DNA from: Ruegeria sp. THAF33
GTDB taxonomy: Bacteria > Pseudomonadota > Alphaproteobacteria > Rhodobacterales > Rhodobacteraceae
Assembly (NCBI RefSeq): GCF_009363615.1
Contig: NZ_CP045384.1
Location: 680,501-744,500, forward strand
Direction: 5' to 3'
Length of the DNA stretch: 64,000 bases
Part shown: positions 51,474 to 60,033 of the stretch, piece by piece
Layout: every line of letters begins with the position of its first letter
Numbering within the stretch: position 1 is the stretch's first letter
The notes under the pieces: model-generated
Told to the model about the DNA's origin: nothing
The model's database searches: none
What the model saw: the letters and a program-made list of their open reading frames with translations, nothing else
Position numbers and translations under genes: made by a program

Positions 51474-52110
51474 AAAGGGCCAGACGCTCCAGGTTTTCGA
51501 TATCTCCCCTCAACAGGCCGCTTTCGGCTTCGATGATCAATTCGGCTGGCCAATCCCACCACTTCAAAGCAAGCAACCGCTCGATCTTGTCGGCGTCAAA
51601 ACGATACCGCCTTACCTCGGCAGGATTGCCGGTGACAACAGAATAAGGCGGGATCGTCCCGCGAACAACTGAACCCGCACCAATTATCGCTCCGTCACCG
51701 ATACTGGCTCCAGGCATGATCAGCGCGCCATAGCCGATCCAGACATCGTTGCCGACTAGGGTGTCCCGGACGTCTGGCTGATATTCCAGCATCCGTTCCG
51801 GATCGAAAACCGGAAAGGGAAAACAGGTTATCCCATCCGTTGCGTGATTTGCCGAAGCTGTCACAAAGCGGACGCCATGGGCAATTTGGCAAAACTTTCC
51901 CAAAACCAGCTTTTCGCGCGAGAACTCGAAAAGGTAAGGCGCCAAACGATTGGCCCAATCCTCGGGCGCGTCAAAATCTGACGCATAGGTGTAATCGCCC
52001 ACCTGAATTCTGGGGTGGTTGATCACCTGTGACAGAAAGGCTGTTCCTCTGTGTTCCGTACCATCTGGCAGAGTGACAGGATATCGGCGCGCAGCGTCAG
52101 GAAGTGGCAT
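51472..52110 (-). CDS. CatB-type hexapeptide O-acetyltransferase
   Basis: 212 residues. Left-handed beta-helix repeats (VGDYTYASDF, GNDVWIGYGALIMPGASIGDGAIIGAGSVV) with the catalytic His in SANHATDG and the closing IPPYSVVTGNPAEVRRYRF are typical of the CatB/xenobiotic acetyltransferase group. Members acetylate chloramphenicol or sugars and other small hydroxyl compounds; the natural substrate here is unknown. The start ATG overlaps the stop of the flavin reductase gene by 1 base, so the two are coupled. Confidence 0.88.
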   Translation of the reverse strand: MPLPDAARRYPVTLPDGTEHRGTAFLSQVINHPRIQVGDYTYASDFDAPEDWANRLAPYLFEFSREKLVLGKFCQIAHGVRFVTASANHATDGITCFPFPVFDPERMLEYQPDVRDTLVGNDVWIGYGALIMPGASIGDGAIIGAGSVVRGTIPPYSVVTGNPAEVRRYRFDADKIERLLALKWWDWPAELIIEAESGLLRGDIENLERLAL

Positions 52111-52715
52111 CAGTCATCCGGTCTCGAAAGGCTGAACAACTCGGAAACGACGGAGTAATCGCGATACCCGAGCCGCGCCAAAGGTTGGAACGAGGTCACG
52201 TCAAACTTGCCGTCCCGAATGTGATCGTCGTGCAGGTGCACACCCGTCACCTCGCCAAACACCACCCGATTGGCTTCACCGGGCAGCGAGACGATCTGGG
52301 TCAGCTTGCATTCCAACGCAGCTGGGACCCCTTCGATCCGTGCGCAGGGTATGGTTTCGCATTCTATGGGTGAAAGCCCGGCATGCGAAAACTCATCAAC
52401 TTCTTTCGGCAACCCGGCCGAACTTGCATTCATTGCGTCCCGATGCGCATGGGCCACGACATTTACGCAAAACACGCCCGTGGCCTCGATATTGGCGATG
52501 CTGTCCTTGCCGGCGTTCTGATCCTGTTTGGTGCCGGTTGAGGCAAACATGACCTGCGGTGGCGTATAGGCGACGCCGTTGAAGAAGGAATAAGGCGCCA
52601 GATTGTTGATCCCATCCGCGTCCCTAGTCGAAATCCAGCCAATCGGGCGCGGCGTGATGATGGCGTTGAACGGATTGTGCGGCAATCCGTGGCCGTCTTC
52701 GGGGCGATAGAACAT
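52110..52715 (-). CDS. Flavin reductase family (FMN-binding split-barrel) protein
   Basis: 201 residues. Split-barrel FMN-binding fold with ITPRPIGWISTRDADGINNLAPYSFFNG and a block TGVFCVNVV, as in the flavin reductase-like/DIM6 group. The enzyme probably supplies reduced FMN or is a small flavoprotein; substrate unknown. It is the first gene of a two-gene unit with the acetyltransferase, divergent from the GNAT at 52787. Confidence 0.88.
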   Translation of the reverse strand: MFYRPEDGHGLPHNPFNAIITPRPIGWISTRDADGINNLAPYSFFNGVAYTPPQVMFASTGTKQDQNAGKDSIANIEATGVFCVNVVAHAHRDAMNASSAGLPKEVDEFSHAGLSPIECETIPCARIEGVPAALECKLTQIVSLPGEANRVVFGEVTGVHLHDDHIRDGKFDVTSFQPLARLGYRDYSVVSELFSLSRPDD

Positions 52716-52786
52716 CTGATCTCCAAGCGTTTGCCCAAGGCGTAGCGAAGTGCTAGGGCGATTGCCAGCAAGTAAATGAGGGCAGG

Positions 52787-53281
52787 GTGCAGCAATTCGG
52801 GATCAGGCCGGAAGAGCCGGACGACTGGTGGGAGGTCGAAGCCCTGTATGACCTGTGTTTTGCGCCGGGTCGCGAGGCTTTGTCGTCCTACCGCTTGCGT
52901 GATGATGTACCGCCGGTTGCGGGCCTGTCTTTGGTCGCGCGCGACGGTCAGGGGATTCTGGCCGGTGCGATCCGGTTCTGGCCGGTTCATGTCGGTGATC
53001 ACGATGCTCTGCTGTTGGGGCCGGTTGCCGTGCACCCCACCCATCAGGGTGAAGGCCTTGGCGGATATCTGATACATGCAGGAGTCGAAGCGGGGCACAC
53101 CCGCGGTTGGCAAAGGGTCATGCTGGTCGGGGATGAACCCTATTACAGCCGGTTCGGTTTCACGCGATTGCACGCGGTCGAGATGCCTCCGCCCACCAAC
53201 CCTGACCGGGTTTTGGGGCTGGAACTGGTGCCCGGTGCCTGGTCCGGGGTTCAGGGCGCGGTGACACGTTGGAGCCGCTGA
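52787..53281 (+). CDS. GNAT acetyltransferase (YhbS-like)
   Basis: 164 residues. GNAT fold with the acetyl-CoA loop HPTHQGEGLGGYLIHAGVEAG and the YhbS-type end DEPYYSRFGFTRLHAVEMPPP. The start is a GTG at 52787 after GAGG. Target unknown. EcsC-like gene follows 52 bases later. Confidence 0.82.
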   Translation: MQQFGIRPEEPDDWWEVEALYDLCFAPGREALSSYRLRDDVPPVAGLSLVARDGQGILAGAIRFWPVHVGDHDALLLGPVAVHPTHQGEGLGGYLIHAGVEAGHTRGWQRVMLVGDEPYYSRFGFTRLHAVEMPPPTNPDRVLGLELVPGAWSGVQGAVTRWSR

Positions 53282-53333
53282 CCTATTGAAACCATGCTGC
53301 GCAACGCCGATGTTGAAAGGCAGGAGGGCGTGA

Positions 53334-54077
53334 ATGCAGAACGTTGTTCTTGTTGAAAACGTGGATACCGAGGCCGAACTGGATCGTTTGGCGGATCACT
53401 ACCGATCCGCCGGAGGGGCTGGCGTGAAACTTCTCAACAAACTTGGAGGATCAGCCGAGTCATTGCTGGAGCAATTGCCAGAACCCGTTCGGAATGGCCT
53501 GACAGGCGCAACCGAGCAGGCGTTATGGCTGGCGATGCACGCGGCCGAGGGCTCGCGGCGCGCGGTTCCTGATCAGCAGCCCTGGGTCAATACCGCGGTG
53601 ACGACTGCCATGGGTGCGGCCGGGGGGCTGGGCGGTGTTTCGACAGCCCTGATGGAGCTGCCCGCGACAACCGCGATGCTGCTACGTGCCATTCAGGGGG
53701 CAGCGGCGCGCGAGGGGTTTGATCCCTCTGCCGAAAACGTAAAGTTCGATTGCGTCCGCGTCTTGTCGGCAGCGGGACCATTGTCGCATGACGATGGGGC
53801 GGACCTGGGTTTTTTCTCGGTCCGGCTGACCCTGACAGGACCGGCCATGCAACGCCTGATTGCCGCCGTTGCGCCGCGTTTTTCGATAGTACTGGGGCAA
53901 AAGCTTGCAGCCCAGTCCGTTCCTGTGCTGGGGGCATTGGCCGGCGGTGGCACGAACTATGTCTACACGCGCTATTATCAGCAAATAGCGCGCGTGCATT
54001 TCGGTTTGCGCCGGCTGGCAGTTGACGCTGACATCCCCCATGAGGATCTGGCACGGCGGCTTTCTGCCCGAATGTAG
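53334..54077 (+). CDS. EcsC family protein
   Basis: 247 residues. Alpha-helical protein with Gly/Ala-rich amphipathic stretches (VTTAMGAAGGLGGVSTALMELPATTAMLLRAIQ, shortened) and the ending FSIVLGQKLAAQSVPVLGALAGG-NYVYTRYYQQIARVHFGLR, matching the EcsC family of membrane-associated proteins of unknown function. It is the likely second gene after the GNAT. Confidence 0.8.
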   Translation: MQNVVLVENVDTEAELDRLADHYRSAGGAGVKLLNKLGGSAESLLEQLPEPVRNGLTGATEQALWLAMHAAEGSRRAVPDQQPWVNTAVTTAMGAAGGLGGVSTALMELPATTAMLLRAIQGAAAREGFDPSAENVKFDCVRVLSAAGPLSHDDGADLGFFSVRLTLTGPAMQRLIAAVAPRFSIVLGQKLAAQSVPVLGALAGGGTNYVYTRYYQQIARVHFGLRRLAVDADIPHEDLARRLSARM

Positions 54078-54209
54078 GCGATACCTTGGGCGACGCGAGT
54101 GACTTGGCGTGTGATACATGATGTGGTATGATTGTAGGTGTCGGCCGCTAGATTAGGTGAGCGTACCAATTTGGATGGCTGACGTTCGACCGAAAGGGAG
54201 CGTCGCTCG

Positions 54210-54671
54210 ATGAAAGCACGATTGTTGCTTCATGACCTTCCAAAAGCTGCAAGGCAGCCAGTTTTGCGGCAATCCTCGGCTTTATGTTTCCGGATCAAGC
54301 GCGGCCGACCCAAGGTTTTGTTGGTCACGACACGCAAGTCGCGGCGATGGATCATTCCCAAAGGATGGCTCATCCCCGGTCTGAGCCCGCAGGAAACCGC
54401 ATTGCAAGAGGCTTGGGAAGAGGCGGGTGTATCTGGCCGGATCAACGGGGCGCGACTGGGGCAGTTCCTGCACCACAAACATCATTCTAACCGGCCCCCA
54501 TCCTTGTGTCTGGTGGATGTTTTTCCAGTGCATGTAAGCACTGTGTCGCAGGAATACCCGGAAAAGACCGAGCGTCGGCGCAAATGGTTTTCGCCGAAAA
54601 AAGCAGCGCTAAAGGTCGATTCTCATGAGCTTGCTGAATTGTTGCGCGACTTTAAGCCGTACTCACATTAA
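54210..54671 (+). CDS. Nudix hydrolase (PKGW type)
   Basis: 153 residues. The strand RRWIIPKGWLIPGLSP leads into the Nudix helix QEAWEEAGV. The EExG core is intact, but the Nudix box differs from Gx5Ex7REUxEExGU: the first Glu is Leu and the Arg is Gln. The PKGW form is typical of diphosphoinositol polyphosphate-like or ADP-sugar Nudix enzymes of alphaproteobacteria. It probably hydrolyses a nucleoside diphosphate derivative in the cytoplasm. The ATG follows AAAGGGAGCG. Confidence 0.82.
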   Translation: MKARLLLHDLPKAARQPVLRQSSALCFRIKRGRPKVLLVTTRKSRRWIIPKGWLIPGLSPQETALQEAWEEAGVSGRINGARLGQFLHHKHHSNRPPSLCLVDVFPVHVSTVSQEYPEKTERRRKWFSPKKAALKVDSHELAELLRDFKPYSH

Positions 54672-54743
54672 AGTAGCATCTGATAGGCTTGATATTGTCA
54701 CCTTGATCGGTATCTATTCGCCAATCGTTTTTTTGGACTGAAC

Positions 54744-55199
54744 ATGATTCAATACGCGTTGAAATGCAGCGAAGGCCACAGTTTCGACAGTTGGTTCCAA
54801 TCCGCAGAAGCCTATGACAAGCTGGCCTCTGTGGGTATGGTCACCTGCGCGGTTTGCGGGTGCACGCAGGTCGAGAAAGCGGTCATGACGCCACGCGTCC
54901 GCCCGGCGCGGAATGCCCGGAAGGAAAGTGAAATCCGTTCCGCCCCGGAACAAAAGATCGACGTTGCCACCCCATCGCCCGAAGTCGAGAAGGTTTTGGC
55001 CGAGATGCGCCGCCATGTCGAAGAAAACTCGGATTATGTCGGGAAAGATTTCGCCAGCGAGGCGCGCAAGATTCATTTGGGCGAGGCGCCGGAGCGTGCC
55101 ATTTACGGAGAAGCCAAGCTGGATGAGGCGAAATCCCTGATCGAAGATGGCGTGCCGGTGGCTCCGCTGCCGTTTGTCCCCAGCAGAAAGACCAATTGA
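54744..55199 (+). CDS. DUF1178 family protein
   Basis: 151 residues. N-terminal Cys/His-rich portion MIQYALKCSEGHSFDSWF and TCAVCGCTQVEKAVMTPRV suggests a small zinc ribbon; the C-terminal half (VEKVLAEMRRHVEENSDYVGKDFASEARKIHLGE) is a conserved helical block. DUF1178 is widespread in alphaproteobacteria with no known function. The SDR gene starts 2 bases after its stop, so co-transcription is likely. Confidence 0.9.
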   Translation: MIQYALKCSEGHSFDSWFQSAEAYDKLASVGMVTCAVCGCTQVEKAVMTPRVRPARNARKESEIRSAPEQKIDVATPSPEVEKVLAEMRRHVEENSDYVGKDFASEARKIHLGEAPERAIYGEAKLDEAKSLIEDGVPVAPLPFVPSRKTN

Positions 55200-55201
55200 T
55201 C

Positions 55202-55840
55202 ATGCACATCATGATCACCGGCGCCAATCGCGGCATCGGGCAAGCCCTGGCAAAGCGTTACGTGAACCGGGGGGACAAAGTCACTGGGACGGCGCGTGAC
55301 GGCAGCATGCAGGTGCGTCTGGATGTGGCCGATCCCGTGCAGCAATCAGCCATGGCAGAACAGATGAAAGACCAGCCTGTCGACCTGCTGGTCTGCAATG
55401 CCGGCGTGTATCTGGACAAGGGGCATTCGATCGATGGCTATCCGGCCGACATGTGGGCGCACAGCTTTGCGGTAAATGTCACGGGGGTCTTTCTGACGAT
55501 ACAGACCCTTTTGCCCAACCTGCGCGCCGCGGGCGGTAAAGTTGCGATCCTTTCGTCGAAAATGGCGTCGCACACACTTGCGCCGGGTGGCAGTTATATC
55601 TACCGCGCATCCAAGGCGGCGGCTCTGAACCTTGGGCGGAATCTGGCGATGGATCTCAAAGATGACGGGATTGCCGTCGGCATCTATCATCCGGGCTGGG
55701 TTCAGACGGATATGGGCGGTGCAGCGGCGGATATCGATGTGGATCAGGCCGTGTCCGGCCTGATTGAACGATTTGATGCCTTGTCGCTAAGCACAACGGG
55801 CTGTTTTGAAACCTATGACGGGCAACCGCACGCCTACTGA
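55202..55840 (+). CDS. Short-chain dehydrogenase/reductase
   Basis: 212 residues. Rossmann fold with the NAD(P) motif TGANRGIGQAL, NAG at the end of strand 4 (LLVCNAGVYLD), and the catalytic Tyr/Lys in YIYRASKAAALN. Substrate unknown; the short form resembles C-factor-like SDRs. The ATG at 55202 is preferred to a TTG at 55196. Its stop overlaps the convergent hypothetical gene by 7 bases. Confidence 0.88.
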   Translation: MHIMITGANRGIGQALAKRYVNRGDKVTGTARDGSMQVRLDVADPVQQSAMAEQMKDQPVDLLVCNAGVYLDKGHSIDGYPADMWAHSFAVNVTGVFLTIQTLLPNLRAAGGKVAILSSKMASHTLAPGGSYIYRASKAAALNLGRNLAMDLKDDGIAVGIYHPGWVQTDMGGAAADIDVDQAVSGLIERFDALSLSTTGCFETYDGQPHAY

Positions 55841-56190
55841 GAGGTCAATGCGGCTTTGGGGATTTCAAAGACCTCACCAGGTTCAATGTAGACCACCATC
55901 ATATCGCCTCGCGTTTCATGTGAGATTTTCGAGGTCGAATTGCTGGATTCCGGCACACCATCCTTGAAATAGATATTGCGCACATGGCCGCCTCCCAGGG
56001 CCACCGCGACCGTTATGTTTCCGTCATCATGGCGGCGCAGTTCGGCGTGGCAGCTTTGTACGGGATCACCGGCATTTGCAGCGCAGGGAATTGTGCCCAA
56101 CGCGTTCTTGCCGTCCGTCCCGGCGACACTCGCGACCTGGGCCAGTGCAGGCGATGACAATAGGGCAAAGGCGAGGGCTAGGCGAAACAT
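55834..56190 (-). CDS. Hypothetical secreted protein
   Basis: 118 residues. Signal peptide (cleavage after ALAQ), two Cys (TIPCAA and QSCHAEL) that could pair, then GNITVAVALGGGHVRNIYFKDG and a C-terminal VVYIEPGEVFEIPKAAL. I do not recognise a characterised family; the layout is that of small periplasmic DUFs in Rhodobacteraceae. It is divergent from lysC across a region with a dyad and a strong hairpin. Confidence 0.75.
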   Translation of the reverse strand: MFRLALAFALLSSPALAQVASVAGTDGKNALGTIPCAANAGDPVQSCHAELRRHDDGNITVAVALGGGHVRNIYFKDGVPESSNSTSKISHETRGDMMVVYIEPGEVFEIPKAALTSQ

Positions 56191-56226
56191 AAAGAACCTC
56201 TTGATCTGGTTGGTGTCCTTAGGCTG

Positions 56227-56246
56227 ACATTGCGCCAGTGCAATGT
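56227..56246. promoter_or_regulatory. Dyad ACATTGC-N6-GCAATGT between divergent genes
   Basis: Perfect 7-6-7 inverted repeat, about 37 bases upstream of the hypothetical gene at 56190 and 110 bases before lysC. Its size and symmetry fit a dimeric repressor or activator site. Confidence 0.4.
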
Positions 56247-56279
56247 AAAGCGGCCCTGCGCCGCAGGGGCGGCCGCTTT
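56247..56279. other. Very stable GC hairpin in the lysC leader
   Basis: AAAGCGGCC pairs with GGCCGCTTT around an inner CCCTGCG/CGCAGGG stem, making a nearly continuous hairpin of more than 30 bases, directly next to the dyad at 56227. There is no T-tract beyond TTT. It could be a bidirectional terminator, an attenuator of lysC or part of a larger leader structure. Confidence 0.45.
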
Positions 56280-56355
56280 GCGCCCTTGCCCTTGCGGTGC
56301 CCCTCGCTTATGAGGCACGGAACTTCTAATCCAAGGCGCGGAGACTTTTGCCCCC

Positions 56356-57594
56356 ATGCCCGTACTCGTAATGAAATTCGGCGGCACATCGGTCGCCAAT
56401 CTGGACCGCATCCGCCGCGCCGCCAAACGTATCGGCGTTGAAGTTGCCAAGGGCTATGACGTGATCGTCATCGTCTCGGCCATGTCGGGCAAGACCAACG
56501 AGCTTGTGGGCTGGGTGAACGAAACGTCGCCTCTGTTCGACGCCAGGGAATACGATGCCGTCGTGTCCTCGGGCGAGAACGTAACCGCTGGCCTGATGGC
56601 CCTGACCTTGCAGGAAATGGACATCCCCGCGCGCAGCTGGCAGGGCTGGCAGGTGCCGCTGCTGACCACCAGCGCGCACAGTCAGGCGCGGATCGAGGAA
56701 ATTCCGACAGAGAACCTGAACCAGAAATTCAGCGAAGGTATGCGTGTTGCCGTGGTTGCCGGGTTCCAGGGCATCAGCCCGGAAGGCCGGATCACGACAT
56801 TGGGCCGGGGTGGGTCGGATACAACGGCGGTTGCCTTTGCGGCAGCCTTCGACGCCGAACGCTGCGATATCTATACGGACGTTGATGGCGTCTATACCAC
56901 CGATCCGCGCATCTGCGAAAAGGCACGTAAGCTGGACCGCATCTCGTTCGAAGAAATGCTGGAACTGGCGTCGCTTGGTGCCAAGGTTCTGCAAACCCGC
57001 TCGGTCGAACTTGCGATGCGATACAAAGTGAAACTGCGCGTTCTCTCAAGCTTTGAAGAACAATCCGATGAGGCCGGCACGCTGGTCTGCGACGAGGAGG
57101 ATATTATGGAATCCAATGTTGTGGCCGGTGTGGCCTATTCCCGCGACGAAGCCAAGATGACCGTTGTTTCCGTGGCCGACCGACCGGGCATCGCCACGAC
57201 CATTTTCTCGGCGCTCAGCGAAGAGGGGGTGAATGTCGACATGATCGTCCAGAACATCTCGGACGAGGGGCGTACGGACATGACCTTTTCCTGTCCCACC
57301 GATCAGGTGGCCCGCGCCGAAAAAGCGCTGCTGGCGATCAAGGAAAAGGGCGAGCTGAACTATGCCGAACTGGTTGCAGATACTGATGTCTGCAAGGTCT
57401 CGGTTGTGGGTATCGGGATGCGCTCGCAATCGGGCGTGGCGGCCAAGATGTTCAAGGTGCTCTCGGATGAGGGGATCAACATCAAGGTCATTACAACCTC
57501 CGAGATCAAAATTTCCGTGCTTGTCGACAGGAAATACATGGAACTTGCTGTTCAGGCACTGCATGATGCCTTTGAACTGGACAAGGCGGCCTGA
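56356..57594 (+). CDS. lysC: Aspartate kinase
   Basis: 412 residues. Kinase domain with the N-terminal MKFGGTSVANLDRI and GRGGSDTTAVAFAAAFDAERC, then two ACT domains (MTVVSVADRPGIATTIFSAL and VSVVGIGMRSQSGVAAKMF) for feedback by lysine/threonine. It phosphorylates aspartate at the entry to Lys, Met, Thr and Ile synthesis. ptsP follows 46 bases later, an order conserved across alphaproteobacteria. Confidence 0.96.
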   Translation: MPVLVMKFGGTSVANLDRIRRAAKRIGVEVAKGYDVIVIVSAMSGKTNELVGWVNETSPLFDAREYDAVVSSGENVTAGLMALTLQEMDIPARSWQGWQVPLLTTSAHSQARIEEIPTENLNQKFSEGMRVAVVAGFQGISPEGRITTLGRGGSDTTAVAFAAAFDAERCDIYTDVDGVYTTDPRICEKARKLDRISFEEMLELASLGAKVLQTRSVELAMRYKVKLRVLSSFEEQSDEAGTLVCDEEDIMESNVVAGVAYSRDEAKMTVVSVADRPGIATTIFSALSEEGVNVDMIVQNISDEGRTDMTFSCPTDQVARAEKALLAIKEKGELNYAELVADTDVCKVSVVGIGMRSQSGVAAKMFKVLSDEGINIKVITTSEIKISVLVDRKYMELAVQALHDAFELDKAA

Positions 57595-57640
57595 GCTTAT
57601 CGGCCAAAGGTATCGCCTGACACACTAAATCGGTTGGGCC

Positions 57641-59884
57641 ATGGCGGACGGCACGGAAACAGAATCCCGCAAGCTGCTGCGGCGGTTGCGCGAAGAAATG
57701 GCGAGCGAAGCCGCCGGTCAGGAACGTCTTGACCGGATCACGCACCTGATTGCCGACAGTATCAGGGCCGAGGTGTGTTCCATCTACCTGTTTCGCGATG
57801 AAGACACGCTGGAACTTTGCGCGACCGAGGGGCTGTCTCCGGAAGCGGTCCATAAAACCCGGATGCGCATGGGCGAAGGTCTTGTGGGGCGGGTCGCCAA
57901 GTTCGGCAAGGTCGTCAACACCGCCGACGCGCCGTCGGCCAAGGGCTTCCGCTATATGCCGGAAACCGGCGAGGAACGATATTCCTCGTTCCTTGGTGTG
58001 CCGGTTCAGCGCCTTGGGGAAAAGCTGGGCGTTCTGGTCGTCCAGTCCCGCGAGGCGCGCGAGTTTTCCGCCGATGAGGTCTATGCGCTGGAAGTGGTGG
58101 CCATGGTGCTGGCCGAAATGGCCGAGCTTGGCGCTTTTGTCGGCGAAGGCGCGGCCCTGTCACCCCTGCACCAGCAATCGGTTCTGCTGCGCGGCGGCCC
58201 GGCGCAGGAAGGGTCTGCCGAAGGGCATGTCTGGCTGCACGAACCCCGCGTGGTGGTTACCAACCCCATTGCCGAAGACCCGCACAAAGAGCGCGAACGT
58301 CTGGTCGAGGCGGTGGAGGAATTGCGCGTCGGCGTCGACAAGATGCTCGAAATTTCGCAGGGCGGCGACAAGGAACAGCTGAAGGTTCTGGAGGCTTACC
58401 GTATGTTCGCCAATTCCAAAGGCTGGATGCGGCGGATGGAGGAAGACATAGCCCTGGGTCTCAGCGCCGAAGCCGCGGTGGAAAAAGAACAATCTCAGGC
58501 CCGGGCGCGCATGGGGCAGGTCACCGATCCGTACTTGCGTGAACGTCTTGCGGATCTGGACGATCTCAGCAATCGCCTGCTGCGCATCCTGACCGGGCAA
58601 GGCAAGACGGACAGTGCTGATCTGCCACCCGATCCGATCCTGATCGCGCGCAATATCGGCCCTGGCGACTTGCTGGAATACGGACGGGCGCTGAAGGGGA
58701 TCGTACTTGAAGAAGGCTCTGTCGGCAGTCATGCCACGATTGTTGCGCGGGCGCTTGCGATTCCTTTGGTCGTGCATGTGGGCCGGATCACCACCGAGGC
58801 CCTGAACGGAGATCACATTCTGGTGGATGGTGATCAGGGCGTTGTGCATCTGCGCCCGGAAGACAGCGTGGTCAGTGCCTTCCGCGACAAGATCGCGATG
58901 CAGGCAAAGGCGCAGGAACGTTATGCGTCGATCCGCGAAACACCCTGCGTCACGCGCGATGGCTCGCGTATCAACCTGGTGATGAATGCAGGTCTGATGG
59001 CCGACCTGCCATCGCTTGGCACCTCGGGCGCCGAGGGCGTTGGCCTGTTCCGCACTGAATTGCAATTCCTGATCCGCAACCAGATGCCGAAACGGTCGGA
59101 ACTGGTCAGCCAGTATCAGCGCGTTCTGGACGCGGCTGGTGGCAAAAGGGTGGTGTTCCGGACACTCGATATCGGGTCGGACAAGGTTCTGCCCTATATG
59201 AAGCACGTGGCGGAACCAAACCCGGCGCTGGGCTGGCGCGCCATTCGGGTCGGTCTGGACAAGCGCGGCGTCATGCGGATGCAGTTGCAGGCCCTGCTGC
59301 GCGCCGCCAATGGTCGACCGCTGACCATCATGTTCCCATTTGTCGCGCAGGCCGAGGAATATCGCGAAGCCCGCTGGGAAGTGAACAAAACCATCGAGCG
59401 GGAAAAACGATTGGGTCATGTGCTGCCCGAGATGCTTGAAGTTGGCGCGATGCTGGAAACGCCGTCGCTGGCCTTTGCGCCGCAGAAGTTCTTTGACGAA
59501 GTGGACTTCATTTCGATAGGCGGGAACGATCTAAAGCAGTTCTTCTTTGCTGCTGACCGTGAGAACGAACTGGTCCGGCGCCGCTATGACACGCTGAATG
59601 TCAGCTTCCTGAGCCTGATGGAACGCATCGTCGAACGCTGCGATATCTCGGACACGCCGCTCAGCTTCTGTGGTGAAGATGCAGGCCGCCCGGTAGAGGC
59701 CTTGTGCCTTGCGGCGATGGGGATACGGACGCTGTCGATGCGGCCTGCCTCGATCGGCCCAGTCAAAAGCCTGCTGTTGCGGTCCAATCTGACGGAGGTT
59801 CGCAAAATCATCGCTGACGCGCGCCACCGCGGAGAGCAATCGGTGCGTCCTGCGGTCATGGACTGGCTGCGCCATCAGACCTGA
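57641..59884 (+). CDS. ptsP: Nitrogen PTS enzyme I (PtsP, EI-Ntr)
   Basis: 747 residues. An N-terminal GAF domain (about 15-165) senses a nitrogen signal such as glutamine in studied species. The enzyme I part follows: N-terminal helical HPr-binding region, phospho-histidine His364 in GSVGSHATIVARALAIPLVVH (shortened), and the C-terminal PEP-binding barrel with EGVGLFRTELQFL, SIGGNDLKQFFFAADREN and SFCGEDAGRP. It moves phosphate from PEP to NPr and onward to EIIA-Ntr, tying nitrogen state to regulation. It begins with ATG at 57641, 46 bases after lysC. Confidence 0.96.
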   Translation: MADGTETESRKLLRRLREEMASEAAGQERLDRITHLIADSIRAEVCSIYLFRDEDTLELCATEGLSPEAVHKTRMRMGEGLVGRVAKFGKVVNTADAPSAKGFRYMPETGEERYSSFLGVPVQRLGEKLGVLVVQSREAREFSADEVYALEVVAMVLAEMAELGAFVGEGAALSPLHQQSVLLRGGPAQEGSAEGHVWLHEPRVVVTNPIAEDPHKERERLVEAVEELRVGVDKMLEISQGGDKEQLKVLEAYRMFANSKGWMRRMEEDIALGLSAEAAVEKEQSQARARMGQVTDPYLRERLADLDDLSNRLLRILTGQGKTDSADLPPDPILIARNIGPGDLLEYGRALKGIVLEEGSVGSHATIVARALAIPLVVHVGRITTEALNGDHILVDGDQGVVHLRPEDSVVSAFRDKIAMQAKAQERYASIRETPCVTRDGSRINLVMNAGLMADLPSLGTSGAEGVGLFRTELQFLIRNQMPKRSELVSQYQRVLDAAGGKRVVFRTLDIGSDKVLPYMKHVAEPNPALGWRAIRVGLDKRGVMRMQLQALLRAANGRPLTIMFPFVAQAEEYREARWEVNKTIEREKRLGHVLPEMLEVGAMLETPSLAFAPQKFFDEVDFISIGGNDLKQFFFAADRENELVRRRYDTLNVSFLSLMERIVERCDISDTPLSFCGEDAGRPVEALCLAAMGIRTLSMRPASIGPVKSLLLRSNLTEVRKIIADARHRGEQSVRPAVMDWLRHQT

Positions 59885-59917
59885 TGCGCTAAACGGCACG
59901 GTTTCTTCAAACTGTGC

Positions 59918-59946
59918 TTGATTTTTCATGGGCGGTTTTCTAATAG
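59918..59946 (+). promoter_or_regulatory. Promoter of zwf-edd-eda
   Basis: TTGATT (59918-59923) and TAATAG (59941-59946) are exactly 17 bases apart, 88 bases before the zwf ATG. Transcription would start near 59953, which places the palindrome at 59954-59969 at the first transcribed bases. Confidence 0.7.
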
Positions 59947-59953
59947 ACATGCA

Positions 59954-59969
59954 ATGTTAGCGATAACAT
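59954..59969. promoter_or_regulatory. LacI-family-like operator of the Entner-Doudoroff operon
   Basis: ATGTTAGCGATAACAT: arms ATGTTA/TAACAT are perfectly symmetric around GCGA. The layout matches LacI/GalR-family sites such as the E. coli GntR operator (ATGTTACCGGTAACAT). Its position at +1 relative to the promoter suggests repression. A LacI-type regulator of gluconate or central carbon metabolism is the likely ligand; none is encoded in the window. Confidence 0.65.
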
Positions 59970-60033
59970 GTCAGGTTTTGCGGGGTATCACGCCGTGCTA
60001 AGCTGATATCGGCAAATTCAGAAGGAGCCTGTG

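Noticed and set aside
58160..59419. 419-residue frame antisense to ptsP, and a similar one (60040-61248) antisense to zwf
   Set aside because: Both are entirely within certain genes and have shadow-type composition.
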